IMG/VR virus record: IMGVR_UViG_3300003319_000462
Span: 1-44,253 of that record
From: a virus
Reading direction: 5' to 3' (one strand)
DNA: 44,253 nt
Shown: positions 9,996 to 18,656 of the stretch, piece after piece
Numbering within the stretch: the stretch's first letter is position 1
Layout: each line of letters begins with the position of its first letter
Translations under genes and position numbers: made by a program
Notes under the pieces: model-generated
Told to the model about the DNA's origin: nothing
The model's input: the letters and a program-made list of their open reading frames with translations, nothing else
Databases searched by the model: none

Positions 9996-9996
9996 C

Positions 9997-10251
9997 ATGG
10001 CCCACAACGAGGGCTACGACAGCGACTCGGAGAAGATGTACGGGGAGGACGACGAGAACCCCGCTCCGAGACCGAACAGCAAGGTGGTCGAGCCGCCCTT
10101 TGCCGGACCGCGCGCCTCGTTCACTGAGCACACCTCGGTGAGAAGCGGGACCACGGGCAACTCCAAGCAGGTGCAGCCGCCTCCTGTTCCGAGAGCGGGC
10201 CCGTCCGCCGGCCCGCTGAAGAACATGGCCGCTGACCCCCGGGCGGGTTGA
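9997..10251 (+). CDS. Small acidic, Pro-rich hypothetical protein
   Basis: This 84-aa protein is preceded by a good GGGAG ribosome site. The N terminus is acidic (DSDSE, GEDDE) and the rest is Pro/Ser/Gly-rich, so it is probably disordered. It sits between the internal virion proteins and the scaffold and capsid genes. The function is unknown. Confidence 0.6.
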   Translation: MAHNEGYDSDSEKMYGEDDENPAPRPNSKVVEPPFAGPRASFTEHTSVRSGTTGNSKQVQPPPVPRAGPSAGPLKNMAADPRAG

Positions 10252-10252
10252 C

Positions 10253-10474
10253 GTGTCCAAGCTCACAGCGAGACAGCGCAGAGCTCTCCCGAAGAGAACC
10301 TTCGCTGTGCCGTCGAAGGCTCCGGGCAGTGGGTCGTACCCACTGAACGACAGGAGCCATGCCAAGAACGCCTTGGCCCGCGCTTCCGGCAGACCAGTGG
10401 AGGCGAGAGTCCGCGCCGCCGTGGCCAAGAAGTACCCGGGCCTGGTGAGCAGAAGAGCCAAGAAAAAGAGCTAG
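10253..10474 (+). CDS. Small basic conserved phage protein (DUF6582-like)
   Basis: This 73-aa basic protein starts with GTG. It opens with a KLTARQRRALPKRTFAVP pattern, followed by YPLNDRSHAKNALARAS. Many actinophages and bacteria carry this small family, with a conserved 'lysine/arginine-rich, xALPxxxFA, YPIxDxxHAxNALAR' layout, and its function is not established. By my reading seven of eleven arginine codons are AGA, odd for such GC-rich DNA. It is followed by a 232-base gap before the scaffold gene. Confidence 0.7.
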   Translation: MSKLTARQRRALPKRTFAVPSKAPGSGSYPLNDRSHAKNALARASGRPVEARVRAAVAKKYPGLVSRRAKKKS

Positions 10475-10706
10475 ATCCACCCCAGGGCTTGACAGCTCTG
10501 GCATACTGATCCACAGCAGGCCGTCGGCCCCAGGCATGGGTGAGCTGATGAGAGCCAGCGAAGCAGGACCCTCTGCCTGGTTTCCGAGCGGCCAGGTGTG
10601 CCGGGACAGCTCGTAGGGGCCAGCCCCCCGATCTGCGGGGCGGCGGTTGACCTGTGCAGTTCCCTTTCCCCGCTACGCCGCATTCGCGGCAGAAGGAGCC
10701 ACCACC
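10475..10706 (+). promoter_or_regulatory. Intergenic leader upstream of the scaffold and capsid genes
   Basis: This is a 232-base gap in an otherwise tightly packed late operon. It holds a TTGACA hexamer (10489-10494) without a well-spaced -10, and several short inverted repeats, for example CCCC/GGGG arms around 10625-10640 and CCTGG/CCAGG around 10580-10600. It ends in a strong AAGGAG site 8 bases before the ATG at 10707. A separate promoter or structured leader for high capsid expression is inferred. No tRNA fold was seen. Confidence 0.4.
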
Positions 10707-11243
10707 ATGCCCGACGACGACCTCCACGACCAGGACACGGACGACGAGAGATTCGTGCGCGTCCCCAGGGCGGTCATCCGAGACCTGGAGGACAGAGCCA
10801 GAGGCGCCGCCGGCGCTCAGGCCATGCAGCGTGAGCTGAGCTTCATCAAGGCCGGCGTGGACGTCGAGTCCAGAGCCGGGCAGCTGCTCCTCAGAGCCTA
10901 CGACGGAGATCTCACGACCGAGGCCATCCGCGCCTACGCCGCCGAGATCCCCGGTGCGATGAGAGAAGAGCCCAGATCGCCTGAGGGCGCCGATGGCTCA
11001 CAGAGCAGAAGAGACGGGCCCACCGAGGAGGAGCTGGCGCTCAGCCGCCAGCGCAGCGAGCTGGCCAACGGAGCCAGCGGCGACATCCCCCCTGAAGTGG
11101 ACGTGAAGGAAACGGCCAAGAGAGTGGCGCTGGAATCAATGCAGAAGGGCGCCACCGAAGAAGAGGCTGTGGGCCACTTCGTGGCCACCATGGCCGACGC
11201 GGCCATGAGAGGCGACCGGCGCGTGCTGGTTCAGGACAGGTAG
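10707..11243 (+). CDS. Putative capsid scaffolding protein
   Basis: The protein is 178 aa from the ATG at 10707, chosen because AAGGAG lies 8 bases upstream; the open frame extends to 10647. It is highly charged and mostly helical, opens with an acidic patch (DDDLHDQDTDDE), has a long polar linker in the middle and an Ala/Glu-rich C-terminal helix. These traits and its place two genes before the major capsid gene fit a scaffold, but the family is not recognisable by motif. By my count eleven of 21 arginine codons are AGA. Confidence 0.6.
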   Translation: MPDDDLHDQDTDDERFVRVPRAVIRDLEDRARGAAGAQAMQRELSFIKAGVDVESRAGQLLLRAYDGDLTTEAIRAYAAEIPGAMREEPRSPEGADGSQSRRDGPTEEELALSRQRSELANGASGDIPPEVDVKETAKRVALESMQKGATEEEAVGHFVATMADAAMRGDRRVLVQDR

Positions 11244-11247
11244 AGCG

Positions 11248-11532
11248 ATGGCCGAGGTCATGTCACTCAGAGAGAAGCTGGCGTACTGGAGGACCTCCAG
11301 CGCGCTGAACATCTCCCCGAGCGCCATGCCCTCGCGCCGGAACTCGATTCCCCCCCGTGTGTCGGAGGGGGCCAACGCCTGGGAGCGCGGCGTCGCCACG
11401 GATCATCGGGGCTTGCCCTACCTGGACATGTCCGGGCAGCCAATCCCCATCAAGAAGTTCGCTGAGAAGCGGCACGTTTACGAAGAGGCCATCCGGGCGA
11501 ACGCCAACGGGGCCCTGAGCGCCAAGGAGTAA
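11248..11532 (+). CDS. Small protein between scaffold and capsid genes
   Basis: The protein has 94 residues. It begins MAEVMSLREKLAYWRTSS and has a central HRGLPYLDMSGQPIPIKKF segment. It is basic and probably partly disordered. It starts 4 bases after the scaffold stop and ends 3 bases before the capsid ATG, so it belongs to the head-assembly block. I do not recognise a family; a head-assembly or decoration role is only inference. Confidence 0.65.
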   Translation: MAEVMSLREKLAYWRTSSALNISPSAMPSRRNSIPPRVSEGANAWERGVATDHRGLPYLDMSGQPIPIKKFAEKRHVYEEAIRANANGALSAKE

Positions 11533-11535
11533 CCC

Positions 11536-12654
11536 ATGGCAGTCCCCACCGGCACCAAGACCACCTACCTGCTGACCACCGGCGTCAAGCTCGACTTCGA
11601 GGACGCCGTCTTCCTCATCTCTCCCTACGACGTGCCCCTCCAGGGCACTTCGGACGCGGCCGGACGCTCGGCCCTGCCTACCGGGATCGCCACGGAGAAG
11701 AAAGTGGAATGGCAGGACGAGACCCTGCTCATCGCCCGCACGACCCTGAGAACCACGATTAGAAGATTAGACACCTCGGTCGTGGTGGCCACCGGCGACG
11801 GCACCAAGTTCCAGGCCGGCGACCTCATCATCATCGACTCGGAAGTCATCCGGGTGTCCTCGGTGTCCACCGACACCCTGACCGTGGTGCGGGCGTACGG
11901 CTTAACCACCGCCGCCTTACACACCTCCGCCGCCATCATGATCGGCCTCGGCCAGGCCCTCCCCGAAGGCTCGGACCCCGAGCCCACGCGAGCCATCGAC
12001 CGCACCAACCGCTTCAACTACACCCAGATCTTCGGCCCCATCGCCGTGCAGACCTCGGGTTCGGAGGACGCGGTGCAGAAGTACGGCCTGTCCGGCACCG
12101 AGTTCGACCATCAGGTGGCCAACCGGATGAAGGAGATGTCGGTCTCCCTGGAGCAGGATCTCCTCTACGGGGTCCGCGCCGAGGACACCTCCAACTTCTG
12201 GCGGTCGATGGGTGGCCTGGAGTACTGGATCACGACCAATGTGGACAGCTCCACCACCACCCTCACCGAGACGGCGCTGCTCAACTCGCTCCAGGCCTGC
12301 TTCGACGCAGGCGGGGCGCCGGACCGCATCGTCACCGGGTCAAGACAGAAGCGGGTGATCTCGAACTTCAACGCCTCCCTCATCCGCTACGCCAACCAGG
12401 ACATGCTGCGCGGCCAGATCGTCGAGTCCTACGACTCGGACTTCGGCCGCCAGGCCGTCATCCTGGACCGCTGGTGCCACCCGAACGACCTGTTCATCTT
12501 CAACCGTGACCAGGCCGAGCTGGTGACGCTGCGGCCGATGCAGTTCGAGATGCTGGCCAAGACCGGCGACTCGACCAAGGGCCAGGTGCTGATGGAGAAG
12601 AGCTTCAAGTTCAAGCGCCAGCAGCACGCGAGCCGTTTTAGCGCCCTCACCTAG
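11536..12654 (+). CDS. Major capsid protein, SU10-like (DUF5309-type, HK97 fold)
   Basis: The protein is 372 aa. The layout matches SU10-like major capsid proteins: a short N-terminal strand region, then FEDAVFLISPYDVPL, a beta insertion at about residues 95-138 (GDLIIIDSEVIRVSSV, then RAYGLTTAALHTSA), the long helix region NRFNYTQIFGPIAVQTSGSE, and a C-terminal stretch containing DRIVTGSRQKRVISNF, ILDRWCHPNDLF and LRPMQFEMLAKTGDSTKG. It would form the icosahedral shell. It is preceded by scaffold and a 94-aa gene and followed by a strong hairpin (12669-12701). The beta insertion resembles one in the adaptor at 14765. The identification rests on recalled family features, not on a search. Confidence 0.85.
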   Translation: MAVPTGTKTTYLLTTGVKLDFEDAVFLISPYDVPLQGTSDAAGRSALPTGIATEKKVEWQDETLLIARTTLRTTIRRLDTSVVVATGDGTKFQAGDLIIIDSEVIRVSSVSTDTLTVVRAYGLTTAALHTSAAIMIGLGQALPEGSDPEPTRAIDRTNRFNYTQIFGPIAVQTSGSEDAVQKYGLSGTEFDHQVANRMKEMSVSLEQDLLYGVRAEDTSNFWRSMGGLEYWITTNVDSSTTTLTETALLNSLQACFDAGGAPDRIVTGSRQKRVISNFNASLIRYANQDMLRGQIVESYDSDFGRQAVILDRWCHPNDLFIFNRDQAELVTLRPMQFEMLAKTGDSTKGQVLMEKSFKFKRQQHASRFSALT

Positions 12655-12668
12655 GACACCTGAAAGAG

Positions 12669-12701
12669 CTGGGCCAGGGGTTACTCTGGCCCCTGGCCCA
12701 G
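12669..12701 (+). terminator. Perfect 12-bp stem-loop after the capsid gene
   Basis: The arms at 12669-12680 and 12690-12701 pair perfectly over 12 bp (CTGGGCCAGGGG) around a 9-base loop. There is no U-tract, so it may act as an intrinsic terminator of the U-less kind reported in actinobacteria, as an attenuator, or as a 3' stabiliser of capsid mRNA. It lies 15 bases after the capsid stop. Confidence 0.75.
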
Positions 12702-12723
12702 CCGATTACCCGAGAGGACGCAC

Positions 12724-13059
12724 ATGGCCGGCAGCGATTTCATCCGCCCCAGAATCTTCACCCAGACCAGCGCTGTGGTGAGAAGAAGCGCCTCGGTCAC
12801 ACTGGGCCCGGTCGACTGTGACCGCTTCCGTCGGATCACCGGCCGGGTCTTTGCTGACCAGGCGGGCACGCTCACTATTGAGCAGTCAGACGACAACTTA
12901 ACGTGGGACACCACCTTCTCGAACGCCACAGTGGCCAGCACCTCGTTCGCCTACGATCAGGTGGTGTACCTCAGATTCGTCCGACTGAGATGGGCCAACG
13001 GGTCAGCCATCACTGACACCACGGTCTTTCGGGCCTCCGGGTACGCCAACATCGTCTAA
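12724..13059 (+). CDS. Small beta-rich head or tail protein
   Basis: This 111-aa protein is predicted to be nearly all beta strand. It has a SDDNLTWDTTF segment followed by VVYLRFVRLRWANGS, the pattern of a jelly-roll or discoidin-like sandwich. A similar module (VRVEFSNDG, then FRVRYTNG) occurs in the next gene. It could be a capsid decoration protein or a tail or fibre adaptor. The gene stands alone after the capsid hairpin, with GAGAGGACGCAC before the ATG. Confidence 0.65.
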   Translation: MAGSDFIRPRIFTQTSAVVRRSASVTLGPVDCDRFRRITGRVFADQAGTLTIEQSDDNLTWDTTFSNATVASTSFAYDQVVYLRFVRLRWANGSAITDTTVFRASGYANIV

Positions 13060-13073
13060 CCGGGAACGTCTTC

Positions 13074-14765
13074 ATGGCCATCGAGCAGGTCCAAGCGGAC
13101 ATCCGAGACCTGCTCTATGAACAGGGCCAGTCGCTGGACGCCTTGCAGCTGGGCGTCTGGGCCATGTTGGAGGCCGTCAACAGAATCCAGCTGAGCCCGG
13201 TCATCAACGTCGAGCCGCCGTTGATCTCTCTGCCTGACGGTCCTCAGACGGCTTCTCCTGAGCAAGGGGCGGCGGCGGTCGCCCTGGCCATCAGAGCGTC
13301 GCTGGAGCCGGCTCTGGCCGCTCTGGGCGGACTGCTGGAGAACCTCCAGAGAAGCACCGTCACCCTGGCGGAGAAGGTAGCTACGCCCCCGCCCACCATG
13401 ATGCGCGGCGGGTCTCTCTCCCGGGTGTCCCTGACCGACGAGACCGGCACCCAGACGGTGCCCATCAACACCGACGGGGGCCTCCAGGTCCACCTCACCG
13501 GTCAGACTGTCACCCCGACGAATGGGTTGGTGGACGCGAACAACTCGTTCGACACGACGCTCCTTGCGTACCAGGGCGTCCCGTACGTCCCCAACGTGGG
13601 GGGCGCTCCTGGCGCGATCCCCAGAGACGCCGTCGCTGGGAACTGGACCGAGATCACCGGCTACGCCGGGTTCTCCATCTCTCCCCTGGCCACCCGATTG
13701 GGTCAGGGTTTCGCCGAGTGGTCCAACGACGGCGGGGCGACGGTCCATCACTACGAGACCACCGCCTTCGCCGGTTCCGGCGCCTTCACCGACCCGGCCA
13801 CCGGAAGCACGCACTACCGGATCGTGTTCCAGAATCGAGACCCGTCGGGCACGAGTCGCTTCATCGCCAAGACGATCCTGCGGCCCCAGTCGGTGGCCCC
13901 GTTCATCTTTCCTGTGGCGGCGCCCATCGACCCGTCCTTCCCGGCCGCTCTGGGCCGGGCGGTCATCACGGGCCAACAGCCTGACGGCGACTACGAGAAC
14001 CAGCGCGTATCGGGTTCGATCCCGGGGGACACGACCACCGCGCTGCTGAGAGCCGGCGCGACGTTTACGGGGGAGGTCTTTGACGCCACGGGGTTCGTGA
14101 GCATCCTCGTCGTGGTCATCGCCAGCCATCCCTCAGCGACCGACGGCGTCAGAGTCGAGTTCTCCAACGACGGGTTCGTCACCGTCAACAAGAGCCACGT
14201 GTTCACCTATACCGCGGCTGATGCCGGAGCCGGCCGGTCCTACTCCGTGCCCGCCAACCAGGGCGAGCAGTTTCGGGTGAGGTACACCAACGGCGCGACC
14301 AATCAGACGGCCTTCGATCTCCGGACGGAGCTGTCGGTCACCATCATCCAGCCGATGACCGACAACATCGGCAAGGGGACCTTGATGGTGTCGCCCGGGC
14401 TCCGGCTGAGCCAGGTGTTCAAGCGAACCCCGTTCCATTATGCGCTGGAGTCCTTGACCGCCGACAGACTCCTTCACACTACCAGCGCCGGCCGGATCGC
14501 TTACGTCACCGACATGGTCCTGACGCTGACCAACACGAACCTCGTGGTCGGGGCCTCGGCGGTGTTCCGGGACGGGACCGGCGTCTTAGGGACGCCCAAG
14601 ATCCCGCTCATCACCGAGCCGGCCACCAACCAGGGCAACGCCCGGGCTGACCACGAGATCGCTCTCGCCGACCCCATCGCGATGACCAGAGGCATCTTCC
14701 TCGACTTCACCGGGGGCACGCCTGCTCTCGCCGGGTTCATCCACGGCTACGAGGAGGACGCCTGA
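13074..14765 (+). CDS. Beta-rich structural protein (tail or receptor-binding candidate)
   Basis: The protein has 563 residues. An N-terminal helical segment (about 1-110) is followed by beta-rich domains. Residues about 325-425 contain an ATGFVSILVVVIASH, VRVEFSNDGFVTV, FRVRYTNG series that resembles the 111-aa protein upstream, so it probably carries one discoidin-like sandwich. The last third is also beta-rich (SQVFKRTPFHYALES onward). Such layouts are common in phage adsorption or tail proteins. It starts 14 bases after the previous stop and is coupled to the adaptor by TGATG. The precise role is uncertain. Confidence 0.65.
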   Translation: MAIEQVQADIRDLLYEQGQSLDALQLGVWAMLEAVNRIQLSPVINVEPPLISLPDGPQTASPEQGAAAVALAIRASLEPALAALGGLLENLQRSTVTLAEKVATPPPTMMRGGSLSRVSLTDETGTQTVPINTDGGLQVHLTGQTVTPTNGLVDANNSFDTTLLAYQGVPYVPNVGGAPGAIPRDAVAGNWTEITGYAGFSISPLATRLGQGFAEWSNDGGATVHHYETTAFAGSGAFTDPATGSTHYRIVFQNRDPSGTSRFIAKTILRPQSVAPFIFPVAAPIDPSFPAALGRAVITGQQPDGDYENQRVSGSIPGDTTTALLRAGATFTGEVFDATGFVSILVVVIASHPSATDGVRVEFSNDGFVTVNKSHVFTYTAADAGAGRSYSVPANQGEQFRVRYTNGATNQTAFDLRTELSVTIIQPMTDNIGKGTLMVSPGLRLSQVFKRTPFHYALESLTADRLLHTTSAGRIAYVTDMVLTLTNTNLVVGASAVFRDGTGVLGTPKIPLITEPATNQGNARADHEIALADPIAMTRGIFLDFTGGTPALAGFIHGYEEDA

Positions 14766-15667
14766 TGACTCTCGTCTCAGACCTCATCAACGACACGAAG
14801 CGCCACCTCTACGGCACCTACCGCGCTGAGATGAACCAGCTGGCCTCCACCGCCGTCAGCGGGGACACGACGCTGACCTTTGCCTACGACCTCCAGGGGT
14901 TGACCCGAGGCAGCTACGTCTCCATCGAGGACGAGGTGGTCTACGTCTGGTCCGTGAACTCGTCCACCAAGACCGCCGTCGTCCAGCGAGGACAGTTGGG
15001 CACGACTGCCGCGACGCACGCCGCCGGGGTCATGGCAGAGGTGAACCCGCGCTTCCCGACGTTCTCCATTCGCGACGCTGTGCGGGACGAGATTCGCTCT
15101 TGGCCCGCCACGCTCTTCTCGGTCCCCGCGCCGGTCACGGTCGCGACTTCCTCCTATGTGCGGGCCTACGATCTGGCCGGGATCGGGCCGTTCCTGTATG
15201 TGATCGACGTGCGGATCTCCCCGGTCGCCGGCGCTCTTCAGAACTCCAGGACCTGGCCGCGGGTAACGGGCTGGCAGGTCATGCGCAACGCCGACCTCAC
15301 CGCCTTCCCATCAGGGTTCGCCCTCTTCATCCCCGCCACCTACCGGACCGGCCGGACGCTCCGGGTGCAGTACGCCCGGCCGTTCGACGTGTCTGTCTTC
15401 ACCGACTCCACCGATGTGATCGCCACGGTCGGGCTGTCCGACACCATGGTCGACATCCCCTCCATCGGCGCCGCCGCCCGGCTGGTCACCTCTCGGGAGA
15501 TCAAGCGCACCTTTACCGAGGGGCAGGGGGAGGCGCGACGGGCGGAAGAGGTGCAGGCCGGGGCGGCGACCAATGTGGGGCGCAACCTGATGGCCTTGCG
15601 GGACAAGCGTGTGGCCGAAGAGGGCGTCCGTCTGATGGCTCTCTACCCTCGTCATCAGGTGGTCTGA
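14765..15667 (+). CDS. Putative head-tail adaptor (gp11-like)
   Basis: The 300-aa protein has helical ends and a beta centre. The N-terminal helix (DLINDTKRHLYG) is followed by a beta module at about residues 30-90 with SIEDEVVYVWSV and RGQLGTTAATHAAG, very like the insertion in the capsid protein. The C-terminal helix runs through EVQAGAATNVGRNLMALRDKRV. This arrangement is typical of adaptor proteins that bind below the portal in short-tailed phages, and the next gene encodes a nozzle-like protein. The start overlaps the preceding stop (TGATG). Confidence 0.65.
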   Translation: MTLVSDLINDTKRHLYGTYRAEMNQLASTAVSGDTTLTFAYDLQGLTRGSYVSIEDEVVYVWSVNSSTKTAVVQRGQLGTTAATHAAGVMAEVNPRFPTFSIRDAVRDEIRSWPATLFSVPAPVTVATSSYVRAYDLAGIGPFLYVIDVRISPVAGALQNSRTWPRVTGWQVMRNADLTAFPSGFALFIPATYRTGRTLRVQYARPFDVSVFTDSTDVIATVGLSDTMVDIPSIGAAARLVTSREIKRTFTEGQGEARRAEEVQAGAATNVGRNLMALRDKRVAEEGVRLMALYPRHQVV

Positions 15668-15668
15668 G

Positions 15669-17498
15669 GTGCCGGCCATGGGGATCTCTTCCCCCTTCGA
15701 CGCCCCGTTCTACACAGGACCCAGCCTGGCCGCCGACGTCCCGTACTTCTTCCAGGTGGCGCTCGGGGACCGCTCCTACCTCATCGAGCCCTCGCTGTAC
15801 CGCCGGCGCACCATCGAGAACCTGCGCGAAACGCAGGACCAGAGCAGCGACTTCGGGGAGCAGAGCCTCAACCCCCTCTCCATGCCGCGCCGCGTGGGCA
15901 TCGACTGGTTCTACGGAGCGGGACAGACGTACTTCGACGACAAGGCGTCAGACCGGAACCGCTTCCGGGTGTCCAAGGGGGCCGACCCCTGGACGTTCCG
16001 GCGGCTGGGGATGCTGAAGGACACGACGAGAGTCCTGGCCACCACGACCGGGACCCTGCTGCTCTCAGTCAACGGGTACTTCTACGTGGTCGACGGGTCC
16101 ACGGTGAAGTTCTCCACCAACCCCGACGGCGGGACGTTCACCACCTGCACGGGGATCACCGGGACGCCCACCGCCATCACGACGGACGGCGCGAACGTCT
16201 ACATCGCCTCGAACGGCAGAGTGTGGTCAGCGGCCGTGGGCACGGCCGCCCTCACCGCGTTCGGGACTCTGGCCAACATCTCCCAGCTGGCCTACTGCAA
16301 TGGCCGGCTCGTGGCTTCGGCCACACAGAGCTTGTACGAGATCAGAGCGGGCGGCTTAAACACCCTGATCTTCACCCACCCCTGGGCCACGTATCGCTGG
16401 GTCTACATCACTGGCGCCCCGCACGGCATCGTGTACGTGGGCACCAACAACGACCGCTCGGAGATGTACTGCTCGGCCGTGGGCGACGCCACAGGCGCCA
16501 TCACCGCCCCCCGCTACTGCGGGGGCGTGCCCACCGGGGAAACCATCAACACGGTGGCCTTCTATGAGGGCTTCGCCGTCCTGGGCACCTCGCTCGGCGC
16601 GCGCATGGGGACGGTGGCGGCCACCACCAACGCCGTGAGCCACGGGCCCCTCATCGCCGTTCCCGGGGGCGTCACCGCGCTCGATCCCGAGGGGGAGTTC
16701 GTCTGGTTCTCCTGGTCGAACTACGACTCGGTCTCCACCGGGCTCGGGCGGTTGGCTCCCGGGCGCTTCACCGACACCCTCGTCCCGGCCTACGCGTCGG
16801 ACCTGATGGCCACGGGCCAGGGGACGGTGTCGGCCGTGGCCACGTTCGGGGGCCGCCGGTTCTTCCTGGTCAAGTTAGGGACGGGGGCGGGCCTGTGGGC
16901 CGAGCACGCCACCCAGTTGGTTCCCACGGCCACGCTCTCGACAGGCTACATCCGCTTCGGCGCCTACGACTACAAGCTCTTCGCGTCTCTCGACGTCCAT
17001 CATCTCCCCCTCTCCGGCTCCATCGGGCTCTCCGCGGTGGCCGACGACGGTTTCTCCGTGGTCGTGGGCACGTCGAACCTGGCCTCCAGCGTGAGCCCTG
17101 GGTCGCCCTTCTCCATGGGCGGCATGAGCGCCGAGGCTGTCGAGCTGACCTTCACGCTGACGCGCGGGACGACGCCGTCCACCGGCCCGACGTTGACCCG
17201 CTGGGTGCTTCGTGGGCTCCCCACCCCGCCCCCGGTGGACGAGATCACCCTCCCCATCATCCTGCGCACCTTCGTGGTCAACGACGTCGGCGAGGGCCAG
17301 CAGGTGTACGAAGACATCCGCTCCCAGTTCGACTACTTGCACAGCTTGGTGTCCACCCGGCGCATCATCCGCTACCAGGAGGGGCTGACCAGCGAGAATG
17401 TGTACGTGGATGGCTTGGAAGTACAGCCGGAGAAGTGGAGTTCTGACCGAGTATTCTTCGAGGGCATGGTCATGGTGCGCTTGAAGACTGTTGTATAG
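15669..17498 (+). CDS. Putative tail nozzle protein (beta-propeller-like)
   Basis: The protein is 609 aa from GTG 15669, or 606 from ATG 15678, which has GAGG at a better distance. The N terminus (about 1-110) is extended. Residues about 115-480 show repeated short beta units with VNGYFYVVDG, TDGANVYIASNGRVWSA, YCNGRLVASATQSLYEI, and similar, the look of a propeller. The C terminus is beta sandwich with a final FFEGMVMVRLKTVV strand. Position between adaptor and fibre fits the tail tube or nozzle (gp12-like) of podoviruses. The assignment is from fold pattern and order only. Confidence 0.6.
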   Translation: MPAMGISSPFDAPFYTGPSLAADVPYFFQVALGDRSYLIEPSLYRRRTIENLRETQDQSSDFGEQSLNPLSMPRRVGIDWFYGAGQTYFDDKASDRNRFRVSKGADPWTFRRLGMLKDTTRVLATTTGTLLLSVNGYFYVVDGSTVKFSTNPDGGTFTTCTGITGTPTAITTDGANVYIASNGRVWSAAVGTAALTAFGTLANISQLAYCNGRLVASATQSLYEIRAGGLNTLIFTHPWATYRWVYITGAPHGIVYVGTNNDRSEMYCSAVGDATGAITAPRYCGGVPTGETINTVAFYEGFAVLGTSLGARMGTVAATTNAVSHGPLIAVPGGVTALDPEGEFVWFSWSNYDSVSTGLGRLAPGRFTDTLVPAYASDLMATGQGTVSAVATFGGRRFFLVKLGTGAGLWAEHATQLVPTATLSTGYIRFGAYDYKLFASLDVHHLPLSGSIGLSAVADDGFSVVVGTSNLASSVSPGSPFSMGGMSAEAVELTFTLTRGTTPSTGPTLTRWVLRGLPTPPPVDEITLPIILRTFVVNDVGEGQQVYEDIRSQFDYLHSLVSTRRIIRYQEGLTSENVYVDGLEVQPEKWSSDRVFFEGMVMVRLKTVV

Positions 17499-17510
17499 GA
17501 GGGCGGTCCT

Positions 17511-18632
17511 ATGGCCTCAGGAGGAGCGAAGCAGTATGTCGGGGGGGCGGCCCCGGCCACGCTGTCCGGCTCGATCAGTGCGGTGGACACCACCTTCACC
17601 ATCTCCCCCTTCATCTCCATGCCCACGGGCGGGGCCAACGGCGACTTCATCTTGGTGATCGGGCGGGGCACCGCCTCAGAGGAGAAGATCCGCTGCTCCA
17701 GCCGGGTCAACGGTCTGGTTACCGTAGCCGCCGGCGGGCGCGGCTTCGACAACACGGTGGCCATTCTCCACACCCTGGGCGACGTGGTCGAGCATGTGCT
17801 CGACGCCGACAGTCTCCAGGACGACAACAGACACCTCTACGACACGACTCGGGACGACCACACGCAGTACGCGCGGACGGATGGATCACGGGCTATCACC
17901 GGGGCCCAGACGTTCAGAGCCGGGGCGATCTTTACGGGGACTGTGCTCCCGCTCGATCTGAGCGGCGTCACCGTCAACGCCACGACCCGGCCGCAGATGG
18001 TGAAGCTTCCCTTCGCCACCTCCGTTGCCGTCAGCAACGGGCTCTCCGGTTTTGCTCGCCTCGGCAGCTACGGGGGCGGGGTCACACACCTCATGGCGAA
18101 CGCCTACTGGGACGGCTTAGCGTGGCAGCGAGACACCACTGGCCAAGGTTCGGTGAAGATCGAGGCGGACCCTGCGGGGAACGTTCTCAAGGTTTCTCGG
18201 GCCGCTGCCGGCGCTGGTGCCATCACATGGACCGATGTTCTCACCACGACTACCACTGGTGCGCTCGCTGCTACTGGGGTGGAGAGCTTCTTCGGAGCTG
18301 GGGCAGTATCGGGGACCGGCAGTTATGTGAGCATCGGCGACCAGGGTGACTCGGCGATCGGGAATGTCTATGTTGCTGGCAAAGGGTCGGGCACCAACGT
18401 CAATCTGATCCTGCGAGCCAAGGGCACGTCGGCCACCGCGTCCACGATTCAGTTCCAGAGTTCGGGGGGCAATGTTCTTGGATACTTCCGACCGGACAGT
18501 GGCCTGCTGTTAGGACAGACTCCTCTGTTTGTTGGGAAACAGATAGGGGCCTTATACAGAGTCGTCCAGGTCTTGTTCGGGGCGGACAGAAGTGGCCCTG
18601 GTGGGGTGGGTCGTGCGCTCTACATATCCTAG
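17511..18632 (+). CDS. Tail fibre or fibre-like adhesin
   Basis: The protein has 373 residues. Residues about 15-100 form an attachment-type beta domain (GDFILVIGRG, EEKIRCSSR, GGRGFDNTVA). They are followed at about 105-135 by RHLYDTTRDDHTQYARTDG, the DDHTQY motif common at the neck of phage fibres, and ITGAQTF. The distal part (about 150-373) is Gly/Ser/Ala beta repeat. From about 18000 on, third codon positions look less GC-biased than in the neighbouring structural genes, which suggests exchange of the tip. No chaperone or catalytic site is seen. GGAGGGCGGTCCT precedes the ATG. Confidence 0.8.
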   Translation: MASGGAKQYVGGAAPATLSGSISAVDTTFTISPFISMPTGGANGDFILVIGRGTASEEKIRCSSRVNGLVTVAAGGRGFDNTVAILHTLGDVVEHVLDADSLQDDNRHLYDTTRDDHTQYARTDGSRAITGAQTFRAGAIFTGTVLPLDLSGVTVNATTRPQMVKLPFATSVAVSNGLSGFARLGSYGGGVTHLMANAYWDGLAWQRDTTGQGSVKIEADPAGNVLKVSRAAAGAGAITWTDVLTTTTTGALAATGVESFFGAGAVSGTGSYVSIGDQGDSAIGNVYVAGKGSGTNVNLILRAKGTSATASTIQFQSSGGNVLGYFRPDSGLLLGQTPLFVGKQIGALYRVVQVLFGADRSGPGGVGRALYIS

Positions 18633-18656
18633 CCTCTTAGCGAAAGAGTCCTGCAC

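Noticed and set aside
10475-10706. tRNA or other RNA gene in the gap before the scaffold gene
   Set aside because: No T-loop-like GTTCRA, no acceptor stem and no anticodon arm could be folded.
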